From: Vermiculatibacterium agrestimuris
GTDB taxonomy: Bacteria > Bacillota > Clostridia > Oscillospirales > Oscillospiraceae
Length of the DNA stretch: 64,000 nt
Reading direction: 5' to 3'
Assembly: GCF_943193085.1 (NCBI RefSeq)
Contig: NZ_CALPCU010000005.1
Coordinates: forward strand, 1 to 64,000
Below the pieces are notes generated by a model that made no database searches, was not told the origin of the DNA, and saw only the letters and a list, made by a program, of their open reading frames with translations. Shown piece after piece: positions 1-8,188 of the stretch. A program made the translations under genes and the position numbers. Every line of letters begins with the position of its first letter. Positions within the stretch are counted from its first letter, which is position 1.

Positions 1-32
<32 letters not shown>

Positions 33-48
33 CGATGTCATATTCCTT

Positions 49-588
49 TTAATGATCCGCACCGGTACCATTGGCCCATTCACAGGTGAGAATGGTGCCG
101 TAGGGCAGCTCAAAATGGGTGGTCTTGATAATGTGCTGTTTGCCCACCCGCACCTCCTGGGTGCCCAGGTCGGTCTTGATATTGTTGCCCGTGTAAGCCT
201 GGACTTCAAAGACCAGATCCAGGGTATCGTCCTGGCCGGTGGTCACAGCCACCACGCCGTTGGAGGTGGCCACCGCCGCCGAGGTGGGCCGGGGATTCGC
301 GGTGACACTGGTGATATAACCCGGCAGAAGCTCCCCGTTGGCCATGAGCTGGTCGCCGGGCTTTCCGGCAGCCTGGGCCGCCTCGATATAGCCCTTGATG
401 CTCTCGTAGACCTCCGGCTCGATCTTCTCCGCCTTGACGGTATAGGTGAAGTTGGTGCCCACCTCTACCCTGGCCGACCCCAGGCGGCCTGTCATCTTCA
501 GCGCCACCGCCACGGCGATGACCGCCACAATGAGAACGACCAGCAGGTCGATAATATTGATCTTTCCGAAAATTTTCCCGTTTTTCAT
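49..588 (-). CDS. DUF4330-like single-pass membrane protein
   Basis: About 179 residues. The start chosen is the ATG at 588, preceded by AGGAG at a normal distance; a longer reading from 690 has no comparable ribosome binding site. After a short basic N-terminus (MKNGKIFGKINIIDLL) there is one hydrophobic segment at about residues 9-31, then a soluble domain that should lie outside the membrane. This layout matches the DUF4330 family, whose function is unknown. It is transcribed away from the glycosyltransferase genes, and family members often sit beside envelope-polysaccharide genes. The family call rests on the N-terminal pattern and is moderately secure; no enzymatic role can be read. Confidence 0.7.
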   Translation of the reverse strand: MKNGKIFGKINIIDLLVVLIVAVIAVAVALKMTGRLGSARVEVGTNFTYTVKAEKIEPEVYESIKGYIEAAQAAGKPGDQLMANGELLPGYITSVTANPRPTSAAVATSNGVVAVTTGQDDTLDLVFEVQAYTGNNIKTDLGTQEVRVGKQHIIKTTHFELPYGTILTCEWANGTGADH

Positions 589-731
589 ACTCTTTCTCCT
601 CATACCGGCGGCAGGGGCCGTCGATTTTTCAGTTGTATATTTTTCCCCATGTGGTACAATAGGAAACGAACGTTGCCTGTATTTTACCACATTCCCCCTG
701 TGGTCTACAAGTCTTTTTTCGGAGGAAGAGC

Positions 732-2972
732 ATGAAAGTTATCCATCTCATCTCGGGAGGCGACTCCGGCGGAGCCAAGACCCATGTCCATATGCTGCTC
801 CAAAACCTCTCCCAGACCATCGACGTGACCATGGTCTGCTTTATGGACGGCCCCTTCGCCCAGGAGGCAAAGGCGCTGGGCATCCGCACCGTGATCTTCC
901 CCGGCCGGAACATCCTCAGGGTCTACCGCCAGCTCAAGACCTTTATCCGGGAGGGCGGCTACGAGCTTATCCACTGCCACGGCGCCAGGGGCAACCTGAT
1001 GGGCTCCCTCCTGCGCCGCTCCACCGGTCTTCCCGTGGTGTCCACCGTCCACTCCGACTACCGGCTGGACTACCTGGGCCGTCCCCTGGCCCGGATCACC
1101 TACGGCTTGGTAAACACTGTGGCCCTGCGGCAGCTGGACTACCGCATCGGCGTCTCCGACGCCATGACCGACCTGCTCATCTCCCGGGGCTTCGACCCGG
1201 ACAAGCTCTTCACCATCTATAACGGCATCGACTACACCCCCCGCCGCCCCGCCCTGTCCCGGGAGGAGTACCTCCAAAGCCTTGGAGTGGACTGGCCCGC
1301 GGACAGCGTCATCGTGGGTATTGCCGCCCGGCTCAACCCGGTGAAGGACATCCCCACCCTGGTGCGGGGCTTTGCCGCCGCCCACCAGACCTGTCCTCAG
1401 CTGCGGCTGCTCATCGCCGGCGACGGCGAGCAGATGGAGCTGCTCAAAAAGCTCTCCGCCGACCTGGGCGTGGCCGGCGCGGTCTGCTTCGCCGGATGGG
1501 TCAGCGACACCGACAGCTTCTATAACGCCTTGGACATCAACACCCTCACCTCCCTCAGCGAGACCTTTCCCTATTCCGTCACCGAGGGGGCCCGGGCCTC
1601 ACTGCCCATCGTGGCCAGCCGGGTGGGCGGCATCCCCTATCTCATTGACCACGGGGTCAACGGCTTTCTCTTTGAGGCCGGAGACGCCGGCGCCCTGGCC
1701 AGGCACCTGGTGACCCTGGCGCAGGACAAGGCCCTGCGGGAGCACATGGGCCACCGGCTCTATGAGAAGGGCCGCACCCAGTTCTCCCTGGAGAGCACCC
1801 TGGAGCGGCAGCTGGAGATCTACCGCACCATCCTGCGCCGGAAGGCGCGCAAGACGGGAGAGCGTGACGGAGCCCTGGTCTGCGGCGCCTATGGCCGGGG
1901 AAACGCCGGGGACGACGCCATTTTGGAGGCCATCGTCCGGGAGCTGCGCCAGCTGGATCCCGACCTTCCCGTGTGGGTGCTCTCCCGCAAGCCCAAGGAT
2001 ACCCGGCAGGCCTACCGGGTCAACTCCATCTATACCTTCAACATTCCCCGCTTCCTCTCCCGCATGGGCAAGACCCGGCTCTACATCAACGGCGGCGGCT
2101 CCCTCATGCAGGACGCCACCAGCCGCCGGAGCCTGTGGTTCTATCTCTTCACCATCTCCGCGGCCAAGATCCTGGGCAACAAGGTGATGATGTACGGCTG
2201 CGGCATCGGGCCCATCCAGTATCCTTCCAACCGGAGGCTCTGCTCCAAAGTCCTGCAGCGCCGGGTGGACGTCATCACCCTTCGGGACACCCACTCCAAA
2301 ACCGAATTGGAAGCCATGGGCATTACCGCCCCGGAGGTCATCCTCTCCGCCGATCCCACCGTCATCCTCCCCGCCGCCGAGAGCGCCACGGTGGACGGCA
2401 TTCTGGAAAGCGCGGGTCTGGATCCCAACGGCCGCTATATCGGCTTCACCCTGCGGCCCTGGCCCGGCTTTGAGGCCAAGCTGGACGTCCTGGCCCAGTG
2501 CGCCGACTACGCCTATGAGGCCTACGGCCTCACCCCCCTGTTCCTGCCCATCGAGCGGCGGCTGGATGTCAGCGCCGCCCAGCAGGTGGCCCGGCGGATG
2601 AAGGCCCCCTACTACCTCCTCCCCGACACCGGCTCCTCCTCCCACTCCATCGGCCTGTTCGCCCGGATGCAGGTGGTGGTGTCCATGCGTCTTCACGCCC
2701 TGGTCTTCGCCGCCGGGCAGGGTGTGCCCCTGGTGGGCGTGGTCTACGACCCCAAGATCAGCTCCTTCCTCAGCTATATCGGCCAGGATCTCTACACCGA
2801 CCTGGACGTCATCACCCCGGAGGGTCTGAAGGCCCACATCGACGCCGCCGTGGCCCGCATCGGGGACGAGGCCTTCCTCTCCCAGGGCGTAGACCGCCTG
2901 CGGCAGATCGAGCGCCGCAACCAGGCCGCCGCCGGCAAGCTCCTGGGCATGGAGGAGGGCGGCGAGAGATGA
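732..2972 (+). CDS. Fusion of GT4 glycosyltransferase and CsaB-type polysaccharide pyruvyl transferase
   Basis: 746 residues holding two enzymes. Residues 1 to about 365 are a GT-B family 4 glycosyltransferase: a glycine-rich start (SGGDSGGAKTH) and the E-x7-E pattern ETFPYSVTE before a GGIPYLI loop. Residues from about 380 to the end are a polysaccharide pyruvyl transferase of the CsaB type (GRGNAGDDAIL near its start and SMRLHALVFAAGQGVPLVGVVYD split across its end). CsaB adds pyruvate ketals to secondary cell-wall polysaccharide, the ligand that SLH domains bind. SLH proteins occur elsewhere in this window, which fits. GGAGGAAGAGC precedes the ATG. Its TGA overlaps the ATG of the next gene, so the two are translationally coupled. 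Confidence 0.88.
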   Translation: MKVIHLISGGDSGGAKTHVHMLLQNLSQTIDVTMVCFMDGPFAQEAKALGIRTVIFPGRNILRVYRQLKTFIREGGYELIHCHGARGNLMGSLLRRSTGLPVVSTVHSDYRLDYLGRPLARITYGLVNTVALRQLDYRIGVSDAMTDLLISRGFDPDKLFTIYNGIDYTPRRPALSREEYLQSLGVDWPADSVIVGIAARLNPVKDIPTLVRGFAAAHQTCPQLRLLIAGDGEQMELLKKLSADLGVAGAVCFAGWVSDTDSFYNALDINTLTSLSETFPYSVTEGARASLPIVASRVGGIPYLIDHGVNGFLFEAGDAGALARHLVTLAQDKALREHMGHRLYEKGRTQFSLESTLERQLEIYRTILRRKARKTGERDGALVCGAYGRGNAGDDAILEAIVRELRQLDPDLPVWVLSRKPKDTRQAYRVNSIYTFNIPRFLSRMGKTRLYINGGGSLMQDATSRRSLWFYLFTISAAKILGNKVMMYGCGIGPIQYPSNRRLCSKVLQRRVDVITLRDTHSKTELEAMGITAPEVILSADPTVILPAAESATVDGILESAGLDPNGRYIGFTLRPWPGFEAKLDVLAQCADYAYEAYGLTPLFLPIERRLDVSAAQQVARRMKAPYYLLPDTGSSSHSIGLFARMQVVVSMRLHALVFAAGQGVPLVGVVYDPKISSFLSYIGQDLYTDLDVITPEGLKAHIDAAVARIGDEAFLSQGVDRLRQIERRNQAAAGKLLGMEEGGER

Positions 2973-4054
2973 GGCAGATCGTATGTATTGCCGGGGAGAC
3001 CTGGCAGAGCTCCCCCACCCGCACCCAGCAGCTCATGACCCGCATGAAGGACGCCCAGATCCTCTACTTTGAGCCTCCGGCGTCCAAGGGCGCCCACCAC
3101 GTCCGCGCCGGCCGCCGGGTGCGCCCCAATCTGATCGTCTATTCCCTGCCCACCGCCCTCACCGACGAGCCCTCCAACAGCATCCTCTACCGGTACTCCC
3201 GCGCCCGCGCCGCCCGGTTTCTCCAGTCCGTTCTGGAAAAGCACCATTTTCGCGACCCGGTGCTCTGGTGCGCCAGCCCCTACGGAGCCCAGTTCCTGGA
3301 GGACATCTCCTACCGGGGCCTGGTCTATGACTGCTACCGGGACTGGCGGGAGTGCCCCGACCCCTGGGAGGGCGACCTCACCGCCGCCGCCGATGTGGTC
3401 TTCGCCGCCTCCCCCGACCTGATGCGCCGGCTCATGCTTTGGAACCTGAATGTGGCGCTGCTCCCCTTCGGGTGCAATTATCCCATGTTCGCCAAGGAGA
3501 GTCTCTCCCGTCCCGCCGCTCTGGCGGGGCTTCGCGGCCCCATCCTGGGCTTTGTGGGCACCCTGTGGCCCGACCTGGATCTGGCCCCCCTTATCCGCCT
3601 GGCCCAGGCCCGGCCGGACTGCTCCATCGTACTTGTGGGGGCCGACCTGGGCTGTGCCGCCCTCCCCGATCTGGCGGCCTTCCCCAACGTCTATTTGCCG
3701 GGCCCCGCCGATCCCGTCGACCTGCCCGACTATCTCAACGCCTTCCAGGTCTGTCTCTACCCTCTGCGCCGCAGCGAGCTGCAAAGCGACATCCTCCACT
3801 CCCGCCTCTTTGAATACCTCTCCTCGGGCAAGCCCATCGTGGCCATGCTCCGCCCCGACCAGGTGGAGCACTTTCCCGATGTGATCTACGGGGCCCATTC
3901 CCCTGCCGAGTTTGCCGCACTGTGCACCCGGGCTCTGGAGGAGCGGGGCCCCTGGGTTCGCGACCGCCGCCGGGAGTACGGCAAAGCCGCCGCCTGGAGC
4001 GAACGGGCCAACGAGGTCAACCGGATTTTGGAGAGCATCGGCCTATTCAGCTGA
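2969..4054 (+). CDS. Glycosyltransferase (GT-B fold, GT4/GT1-like)
   Basis: 361 residues beginning MRQIVCIAGETWQSSPTRTQ. It starts at the ATG overlapping the TGA of the preceding fusion gene (ATGA), so it belongs to the same operon. The C-terminal half has the GT-B nucleotide-sugar motif region (FEYLSSGKPIVA at about residue 280). A Trp-rich central part (CYRDWRECPDPWEGD) precedes a ASPDLMRRL element often seen in glycosyltransferases that process putative teichuronic or capsular sugars. Substrate unknown; with the pyruvyl transferase next door it probably builds the same envelope polysaccharide. The family assignment is by pattern and the sugar specificity cannot be read. Confidence 0.75.
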   Translation: MRQIVCIAGETWQSSPTRTQQLMTRMKDAQILYFEPPASKGAHHVRAGRRVRPNLIVYSLPTALTDEPSNSILYRYSRARAARFLQSVLEKHHFRDPVLWCASPYGAQFLEDISYRGLVYDCYRDWRECPDPWEGDLTAAADVVFAASPDLMRRLMLWNLNVALLPFGCNYPMFAKESLSRPAALAGLRGPILGFVGTLWPDLDLAPLIRLAQARPDCSIVLVGADLGCAALPDLAAFPNVYLPGPADPVDLPDYLNAFQVCLYPLRRSELQSDILHSRLFEYLSSGKPIVAMLRPDQVEHFPDVIYGAHSPAEFAALCTRALEERGPWVRDRRREYGKAAAWSERANEVNRILESIGLFS

Positions 4055-4066
4055 TCTCAGAAAATA

Positions 4067-4101
4067 ACGCCGCCGTCTCGGCCCCATGGCCAAGGCGGCG
4101 T
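4067..4101 (+). terminator. Terminator-like hairpin after the glycosyltransferase operon
   Basis: AACGCCGCC at 4067-4075 pairs with GGCGGCGTT at 4093-4101, followed by CCCTTT. It lies 12 bases after the stop codon. The downstream T-run is weak. Confidence 0.55.
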
Positions 4102-4139
4102 TCCCTTTCCCTCCGCCGTCCACTTTTTTCACTTTCCTC

Positions 4140-4170
4140 TTGACCTTCCCACTGTGTCAGGGTGTACCAT
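4140..4170 (+). promoter_or_regulatory. Promoter with 19-base spacer for the MerR gene
   Basis: TTGACC at 4140-4145 and TACCAT at 4165-4170 are separated by 19 bases, the over-long spacing typical of promoters activated by MerR-family proteins, and the gene directly downstream is a MerR regulator. The intervening sequence has only an imperfect dyad (CCCACTG / CAGGGTG). Confidence 0.5.
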
Positions 4171-4212
4171 ACCCCAGGAACCGGTTCTCCACAACATCAA
4201 AGGAGGTATGCC

Positions 4213-5001
4213 ATGCTCACCATCGGCGAATTTTCCCGGCTGGGCCGGGTATCCACCCGGATGCTCCGGCACTATGACGCCCTGGGTCTCCTCTGCCCCG
4301 ATCAGGTGGGGGAGAACGGCTACCGCTACTACCGCCAGGAACAGTTGACCCTGCTTTTGAACATCCAGCGGCTCCAGAAATACGGCTTTCGCCTCTCCGA
4401 GGTGGGGCAGCTCCTGTCCCTGCCCGACGAGGAGCTCCTGCCCCGCCTCCACCGCCGCCGTCTGGACGCCCACTACGAGATCCACCTGATGCAGGAGCGG
4501 CTGCGGGAGCTGGAGGCAGACATCCTCCGAATGGAGGGAAGACCCATGCCAGAAGAAAAGTACCATGTGATCGTCATGCCCGACCCGGCGCAGACCGTTT
4601 TCGGTATCCGCCGCATTACCCCGGTCAGCCAGTTCCACGACCTGTTCCAGGAGCTTCGTCAGGAGCTGAAGGCGCGGGGGCTCAAGCAGACCGGCGCCGT
4701 CCAAATGCTCTACCACAGCGAGGAGTTCGACTACGAGGGGGCCGATGTGGAGGTGCAGGCGGTGGTGGAGTCCGGCCCCGGCACCACGGTGAAGCCCCCC
4801 TATGCCGCCTGCGCCGCCGTCACCCACAGGGGCCCCTATGAGGGCCTCCCCGGCGCCTACGAGGCCCTGGCGGCCTGGATGGCCGACCATCCGAACTACC
4901 GCATCTGCGGCCCTGTCATCGACCGCTACCTCAACGACCCGGACACCACGCCTCCGGAGCAGCTGGAGACCGGTGTTCTTTTTCCTATCGAAAAAATTTA
5001 A
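4213..5001 (+). CDS. MerR-family regulator with GyrI-like effector domain
   Basis: 262 residues. The ATG at 4213 is chosen because AAAGGAGG lies just upstream and the product then begins with the MerR winged-helix signature (MLTIGEFSRLGRVSTRMLRH, RYY at about 38-40). A helical linker follows to about residue 110, then a GyrI-like small-molecule-binding domain of about 150 residues ending in an LETGVLFPI-type strand. Architecture matches BmrR/YdfL-type regulators that sense hydrophobic compounds. A 19-base-spaced promoter upstream suggests autoregulation. A transported target gene is not obvious nearby; the phosphate transporter downstream is separated by a hairpin. Confidence 0.88.
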   Translation: MLTIGEFSRLGRVSTRMLRHYDALGLLCPDQVGENGYRYYRQEQLTLLLNIQRLQKYGFRLSEVGQLLSLPDEELLPRLHRRRLDAHYEIHLMQERLRELEADILRMEGRPMPEEKYHVIVMPDPAQTVFGIRRITPVSQFHDLFQELRQELKARGLKQTGAVQMLYHSEEFDYEGADVEVQAVVESGPGTTVKPPYAACAAVTHRGPYEGLPGAYEALAAWMADHPNYRICGPVIDRYLNDPDTTPPEQLETGVLFPIEKI

Positions 5002-5016
5002 GCCCACATATCCGGG

Positions 5017-5047
5017 CACCCCCTGCCGTAAAATGCGGCAGGGGGTG
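5017..5047 (+). promoter_or_regulatory. 12-bp hairpin overlapping the ribosome binding site of the phosphate transporter
   Basis: CACCCCCTGCCG at 5017-5028 pairs perfectly with CGGCAGGGGGTG at 5036-5047 over a 7-base loop. The right arm carries the only purine-rich Shine-Dalgarno candidate (CAGGGGGTG) for the ATG at 5053. It may serve as terminator for the MerR gene, translational control of the next gene, or both; the T-run after it is only three bases. Confidence 0.6.
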
Positions 5048-5052
5048 TTTCC

Positions 5053-5988
5053 ATGTCTGCATATCCGATCCTTTTCCTGCTTGCCGCCGTCATCCTGGTC
5101 AACGGCTGGACAGACGCCCCCAACGCCATCGCCGCCCCCGTGGCGGCAGGGGTGCTCCCCTTTCCCCTGGCGGCGGCCCTGGCGGCGGTGTGCAACCTTC
5201 TGGGGGTGGTCTGCACCGCCCGGGTCAGCGACGCCGTGGCCCGCACGCTCTATTCTATCGCCGACTTCGGGCCCCAGGCCCTCACCGCCCTGTCCGCCGC
5301 CCTCTCCGCCACCGTTCTCTGGGCGGTGTTCGCCTGGCGGTTCGGCGTCCCCACCAGCGAGAGCCACGCCCTGGTCGCCGGCCTCACAGGCTCCGCCCTG
5401 GCCTTGGGGACGGAGCGGCTCCACCTGGCCCCCCTGGCCTGGGTGGGGCTGGGCCTTATACTCTCTCTGGCCCTCGGCTTCCTGCTGGGCCGTCTGTTCC
5501 GCGCCCGGCTCCCCCACTGCCGGGAGGCGCTCTACCGCCGGGGCCAGATCTTGGGCGCCGCCCTGACCGCCTTCCTCCACGGGGCTCAGGACGGTCAGAA
5601 ATTCCTGGGGGTCATGGCCCTCATCCTCGCCCTGGACTGCGGGGGGTACTCCCTCCCCCACTGGGCCAGCCGGGCCTGCGCCCTCCTTATGGCGCTGGGC
5701 ACTCTCATTGGCGGCCGGCGGATCATCGACACCGTGGGCCGGAAGCTGGTGACCCTGGACCCCCGCGCCGGCTTCGCCGCCGAGGCCGGCTGCGCCGCCG
5801 CCCTGGCTCTGTGCACCCTCTGGGGTTTTCCGGTATCCACCACCCACGCAAAAACCGCCGCCATCCTTGGCGCCGGGGCCGCTCCCGACGGAAAGGTGGC
5901 GGGCTCCCTGGGCCTTGCCTGGCTGCTCACCTTTCCCGCCTGTGGTTTTTTGGCCTTTTTTCTCGTCAAGTGTCTCCTTTTGTGGTAG
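5053..5988 (+). CDS. pit: Low-affinity inorganic phosphate transporter, PiT family
   Basis: 311 residues, almost entirely hydrophobic, with about ten membrane segments. The duplicated PiT signature is visible: GWTDAPNAIAAPVAAG near residue 20 and HGAQDGQKFLGVMAL near residue 180, plus a VSTTHAKTAAILGAG element near residue 260. PiT proteins import metal-phosphate complexes with protons or sodium. Slightly short for the family (usually 330 or more). The ATG lies 5 bases after a perfect hairpin that contains its likely ribosome binding site, suggesting translational control. Usual partner PhoU-like protein (DUF47) is not beside it. The phosphatase gene follows after 27 bases. Confidence 0.88.
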   Translation: MSAYPILFLLAAVILVNGWTDAPNAIAAPVAAGVLPFPLAAALAAVCNLLGVVCTARVSDAVARTLYSIADFGPQALTALSAALSATVLWAVFAWRFGVPTSESHALVAGLTGSALALGTERLHLAPLAWVGLGLILSLALGFLLGRLFRARLPHCREALYRRGQILGAALTAFLHGAQDGQKFLGVMALILALDCGGYSLPHWASRACALLMALGTLIGGRRIIDTVGRKLVTLDPRAGFAAEAGCAAALALCTLWGFPVSTTHAKTAAILGAGAAPDGKVAGSLGLAWLLTFPACGFLAFFLVKCLLLW

Positions 5989-6015
5989 AATATCTCTGCC
6001 AAAGGAGGCTTTCAT

Positions 6016-6672
6016 ATGCGCTATGATACCGTGATCTTCGATCTGGACGGCACCCTTTTGAACACGCTGGACGATCTGGCGGCGGCCACCAACTACGCCC
6101 TGGCGCAAATGGGCTGGCCCACCCGCACCACCGAGGAGGTGCGCGCCTTCGTGGGCAACGGCGCACAGCTCCTCATCCGCCGGGCCGCACCCACGCAGAG
6201 CACCCAGCAGGAGCTGCAGCAGTGCCTGGAGCTGTTCAAGGCCCGCTACCAGGCCCACAGAATGGACGCCACCGCCCCCTACCCCGGCGTGATGGAGATG
6301 CTGGAGGCCCTGCGGAAAAAGGGCTGCAAGCTGGCGGTGTGCTCCAACAAGTTCGACGCGGCGGTGAAGAGCCTGGCCCAGGACTTCTTCCCCGGCGCCT
6401 TGGACGCCGCCGCCGGAGAGAACGAGGCGGCGGGCGTCCCCAAAAAGCCTCACCCCGCCATGGTGCTCCGGATCATGGAGGCCCTGGGCGCCCTTCCCGC
6501 TCAAACGGTCTATGTGGGGGACGCGGACACTGATATCGACACCGCCCGCAACGCCGGCATCTCCTGCGTCTCGGTGACCTGGGGCTTCCGGGACAGGGCC
6601 TTCCTCCTGGCCCACGGAGCACAGACGCTGATCAACGCTCCCATGGAGCTGGCAGACATTGTGGAGGGCTGA
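6016..6672 (+). CDS. gph: HAD-family phosphatase, phosphoglycolate phosphatase type
   Basis: 218 residues, a typical length for subfamily IA HAD hydrolases. The motifs are in order: FDLDGTLLNT at residues 8-17 (nucleophile and acid aspartates), a helical cap domain, VCSNKFD for motif II, a conserved lysine in PKKPHPAMV, and VGDADTDIDTARNAG for motif IV. The ATG at 6016 follows AAAGGAGGC. Substrate could be 2-phosphoglycolate from DNA repair or another small phosphate; family members are promiscuous. It reads from the pit gene with a 27-base gap and ends in a strong shared terminator. Confidence 0.85.
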   Translation: MRYDTVIFDLDGTLLNTLDDLAAATNYALAQMGWPTRTTEEVRAFVGNGAQLLIRRAAPTQSTQQELQQCLELFKARYQAHRMDATAPYPGVMEMLEALRKKGCKLAVCSNKFDAAVKSLAQDFFPGALDAAAGENEAAGVPKKPHPAMVLRIMEALGALPAQTVYVGDADTDIDTARNAGISCVSVTWGFRDRAFLLAHGAQTLINAPMELADIVEG

Positions 6673-6709
6673 CGCTGCCCGCCGAAGTCTGTTCCCCTGA
6701 ACCAAAAAT

Positions 6710-6740
6710 ACTGCCCCGGCGAAGCATTCGCCGGGGCAGT
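6710..6740. terminator. Bidirectional terminator between converging genes
   Basis: A perfect 14-bp stem (6710-6723 with 6727-6740) with a 3-base loop lies between the phosphatase and the converging symporter gene. T-rich bases follow on both strands. Confidence 0.85.
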
Positions 6741-6743
6741 GTT

Positions 6744-8114
6744 CTATTTCAGCTCCTCCAGCGCCTCTCCGGCCAATGCCAAAACAGCCAGCAGGTTCGG
6801 CAGCGCCATCAGTCCGTTGCAGATGTCGCTCAGAGCCCACACCTGCCCCACCTCTCCCACGCTCCCCAGGGCCACTGTCACCAGGAACACCAGCCGGAAG
6901 GGCCGGCCCAGGCTCTCCTCTCCTGTCAGGTGGGCCAGGCCCCGCTCGCCGTAGTAATCCCACCCCAGCAGGGATGTGAATGCGAACAGGAGCAGGCAGA
7001 CAGCCACGATAATGTTCCCCCAACGGCCAAATAGAGTGGCGAAGGCCGCCCCGGCCAGGGGCGCGCCGGTCATGTCCCCCGTCACGCTCCCTCCCTCTAT
7101 GGCCGCCAGCGCCCCCGCCGGATCGTAGACCCCGGAGGTGAGGATGGCCAGGGCGGTGACCGAGCAGACCACCAGGGTGGCGAAAAAGACCTCGAACATC
7201 CCCCAATAGCCCTCCTGGGCGGGGCTTTCCGCGTCGGCGGCTGCGTGGGCCATGGCGGAGGAGCCTACGCCCGCCTCGTTGGTGAACACCCCCCGGGCCA
7301 CTCCGTAGCGCAGGGCGGCGGAGACGGTATAGCCCGCGCCGCCGCCCACCGCCGCTCTGGGCGAAAGGGCACAGCCCACGATCTGCCCCAGGGCGGGCAG
7401 CACCATATCCCGGTGGGCGGCGATGACCCCCACGCCTGTCACCAGGAAAAGCAGAGCCATAGCGGGCACCAGCCGCTCGCTGACCTTTCCCACCCGGCCG
7501 ATGCCGCCCAAGATCACCGCCCCGGTGCATACCGCCACCACAAGGCCCACCCCCAGCCGGGGCAGGCCGAAGCCGGCGTGGAGGGCGGCGGAGATGGAGT
7601 TGGACTGCACCAGAGCGCCGCCGGTGAGGGAGGCCAGCACGCACCACAGGGAAAACCACCTGGCCCCCACGCGCCAGCCCAGCCGCCGTTCCATGTACTC
7701 CATGGGGCCGCCCTCCCAGCCGCCGCCCCTGACTCTGCGGCGGTACTTTACCGCCAGGGTCTTCTCCACAAAACTGGTCATAAGTCCCAGCAGGGCGGAT
7801 ACCCACATCCAGAATACCGCCCCCGGCCCGCCGAAAAAAATGGCGGTGGCCACCCCGGCGATGGAGCCGGTGCCGATGGTGGAGGCCAAAGCGGTGGCCA
7901 GGGCTTGAAACTGGGTCAAGCCCCCCGTTTTCTCCCCGCTCCGGCGCACCCGCCTTCTTCCCCCAAACACCAGCTCGAACACGGAACCCTTCAGCCAGGT
8001 CTTCAGAGAAAAGAGCTGGAAAAACCCGCTTTTCAGCGTACAGAAAAAGCCAACCAACAAAAAAAGCCCCAGCAGCCAGGGCTGCCAAAGCCCATCTGCC
8101 ACCCGTTCCAGCAT
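6744..8114 (-). CDS. Sodium:alanine symporter (AGCS family)
   Basis: 456 residues with about ten membrane segments. The AGCS hallmark region is clear: GTGSIAGVATAIFFGGPGA followed by WMWVSALLGLMTSFVEKTLAVKYR, and later TNEAGVGSSAMAHA. Members import alanine or glycine with Na+. GAGGGGGG precedes the ATG at 8114. Transcribed alone and leftward, ending at a terminator shared with the phosphatase gene. Although it is a membrane protein, its codons stay GC-rich, which is a useful contrast with the AT-rich membrane half of the neighbouring kinase. Confidence 0.92.
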   Translation of the reverse strand: MLERVADGLWQPWLLGLFLLVGFFCTLKSGFFQLFSLKTWLKGSVFELVFGGRRRVRRSGEKTGGLTQFQALATALASTIGTGSIAGVATAIFFGGPGAVFWMWVSALLGLMTSFVEKTLAVKYRRRVRGGGWEGGPMEYMERRLGWRVGARWFSLWCVLASLTGGALVQSNSISAALHAGFGLPRLGVGLVVAVCTGAVILGGIGRVGKVSERLVPAMALLFLVTGVGVIAAHRDMVLPALGQIVGCALSPRAAVGGGAGYTVSAALRYGVARGVFTNEAGVGSSAMAHAAADAESPAQEGYWGMFEVFFATLVVCSVTALAILTSGVYDPAGALAAIEGGSVTGDMTGAPLAGAAFATLFGRWGNIIVAVCLLLFAFTSLLGWDYYGERGLAHLTGEESLGRPFRLVFLVTVALGSVGEVGQVWALSDICNGLMALPNLLAVLALAGEALEELK

Positions 8115-8188
8115 GACCGCACCCCCCTCTTCAAAGAGGTATGCGCCCCCCGGCCGGAAAAGACCCCCTTTGTCCCAAAAGCCCCGTG

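Noticed and set aside
4129..8088. Very long leftward frame of more than 1300 codons
   Set aside because: It runs antisense to MerR, pit and gph and has a low-complexity, Gly/Arg/Ala-rich translation typical of a GC-rich shadow frame. The real genes on both strands carry family motifs.
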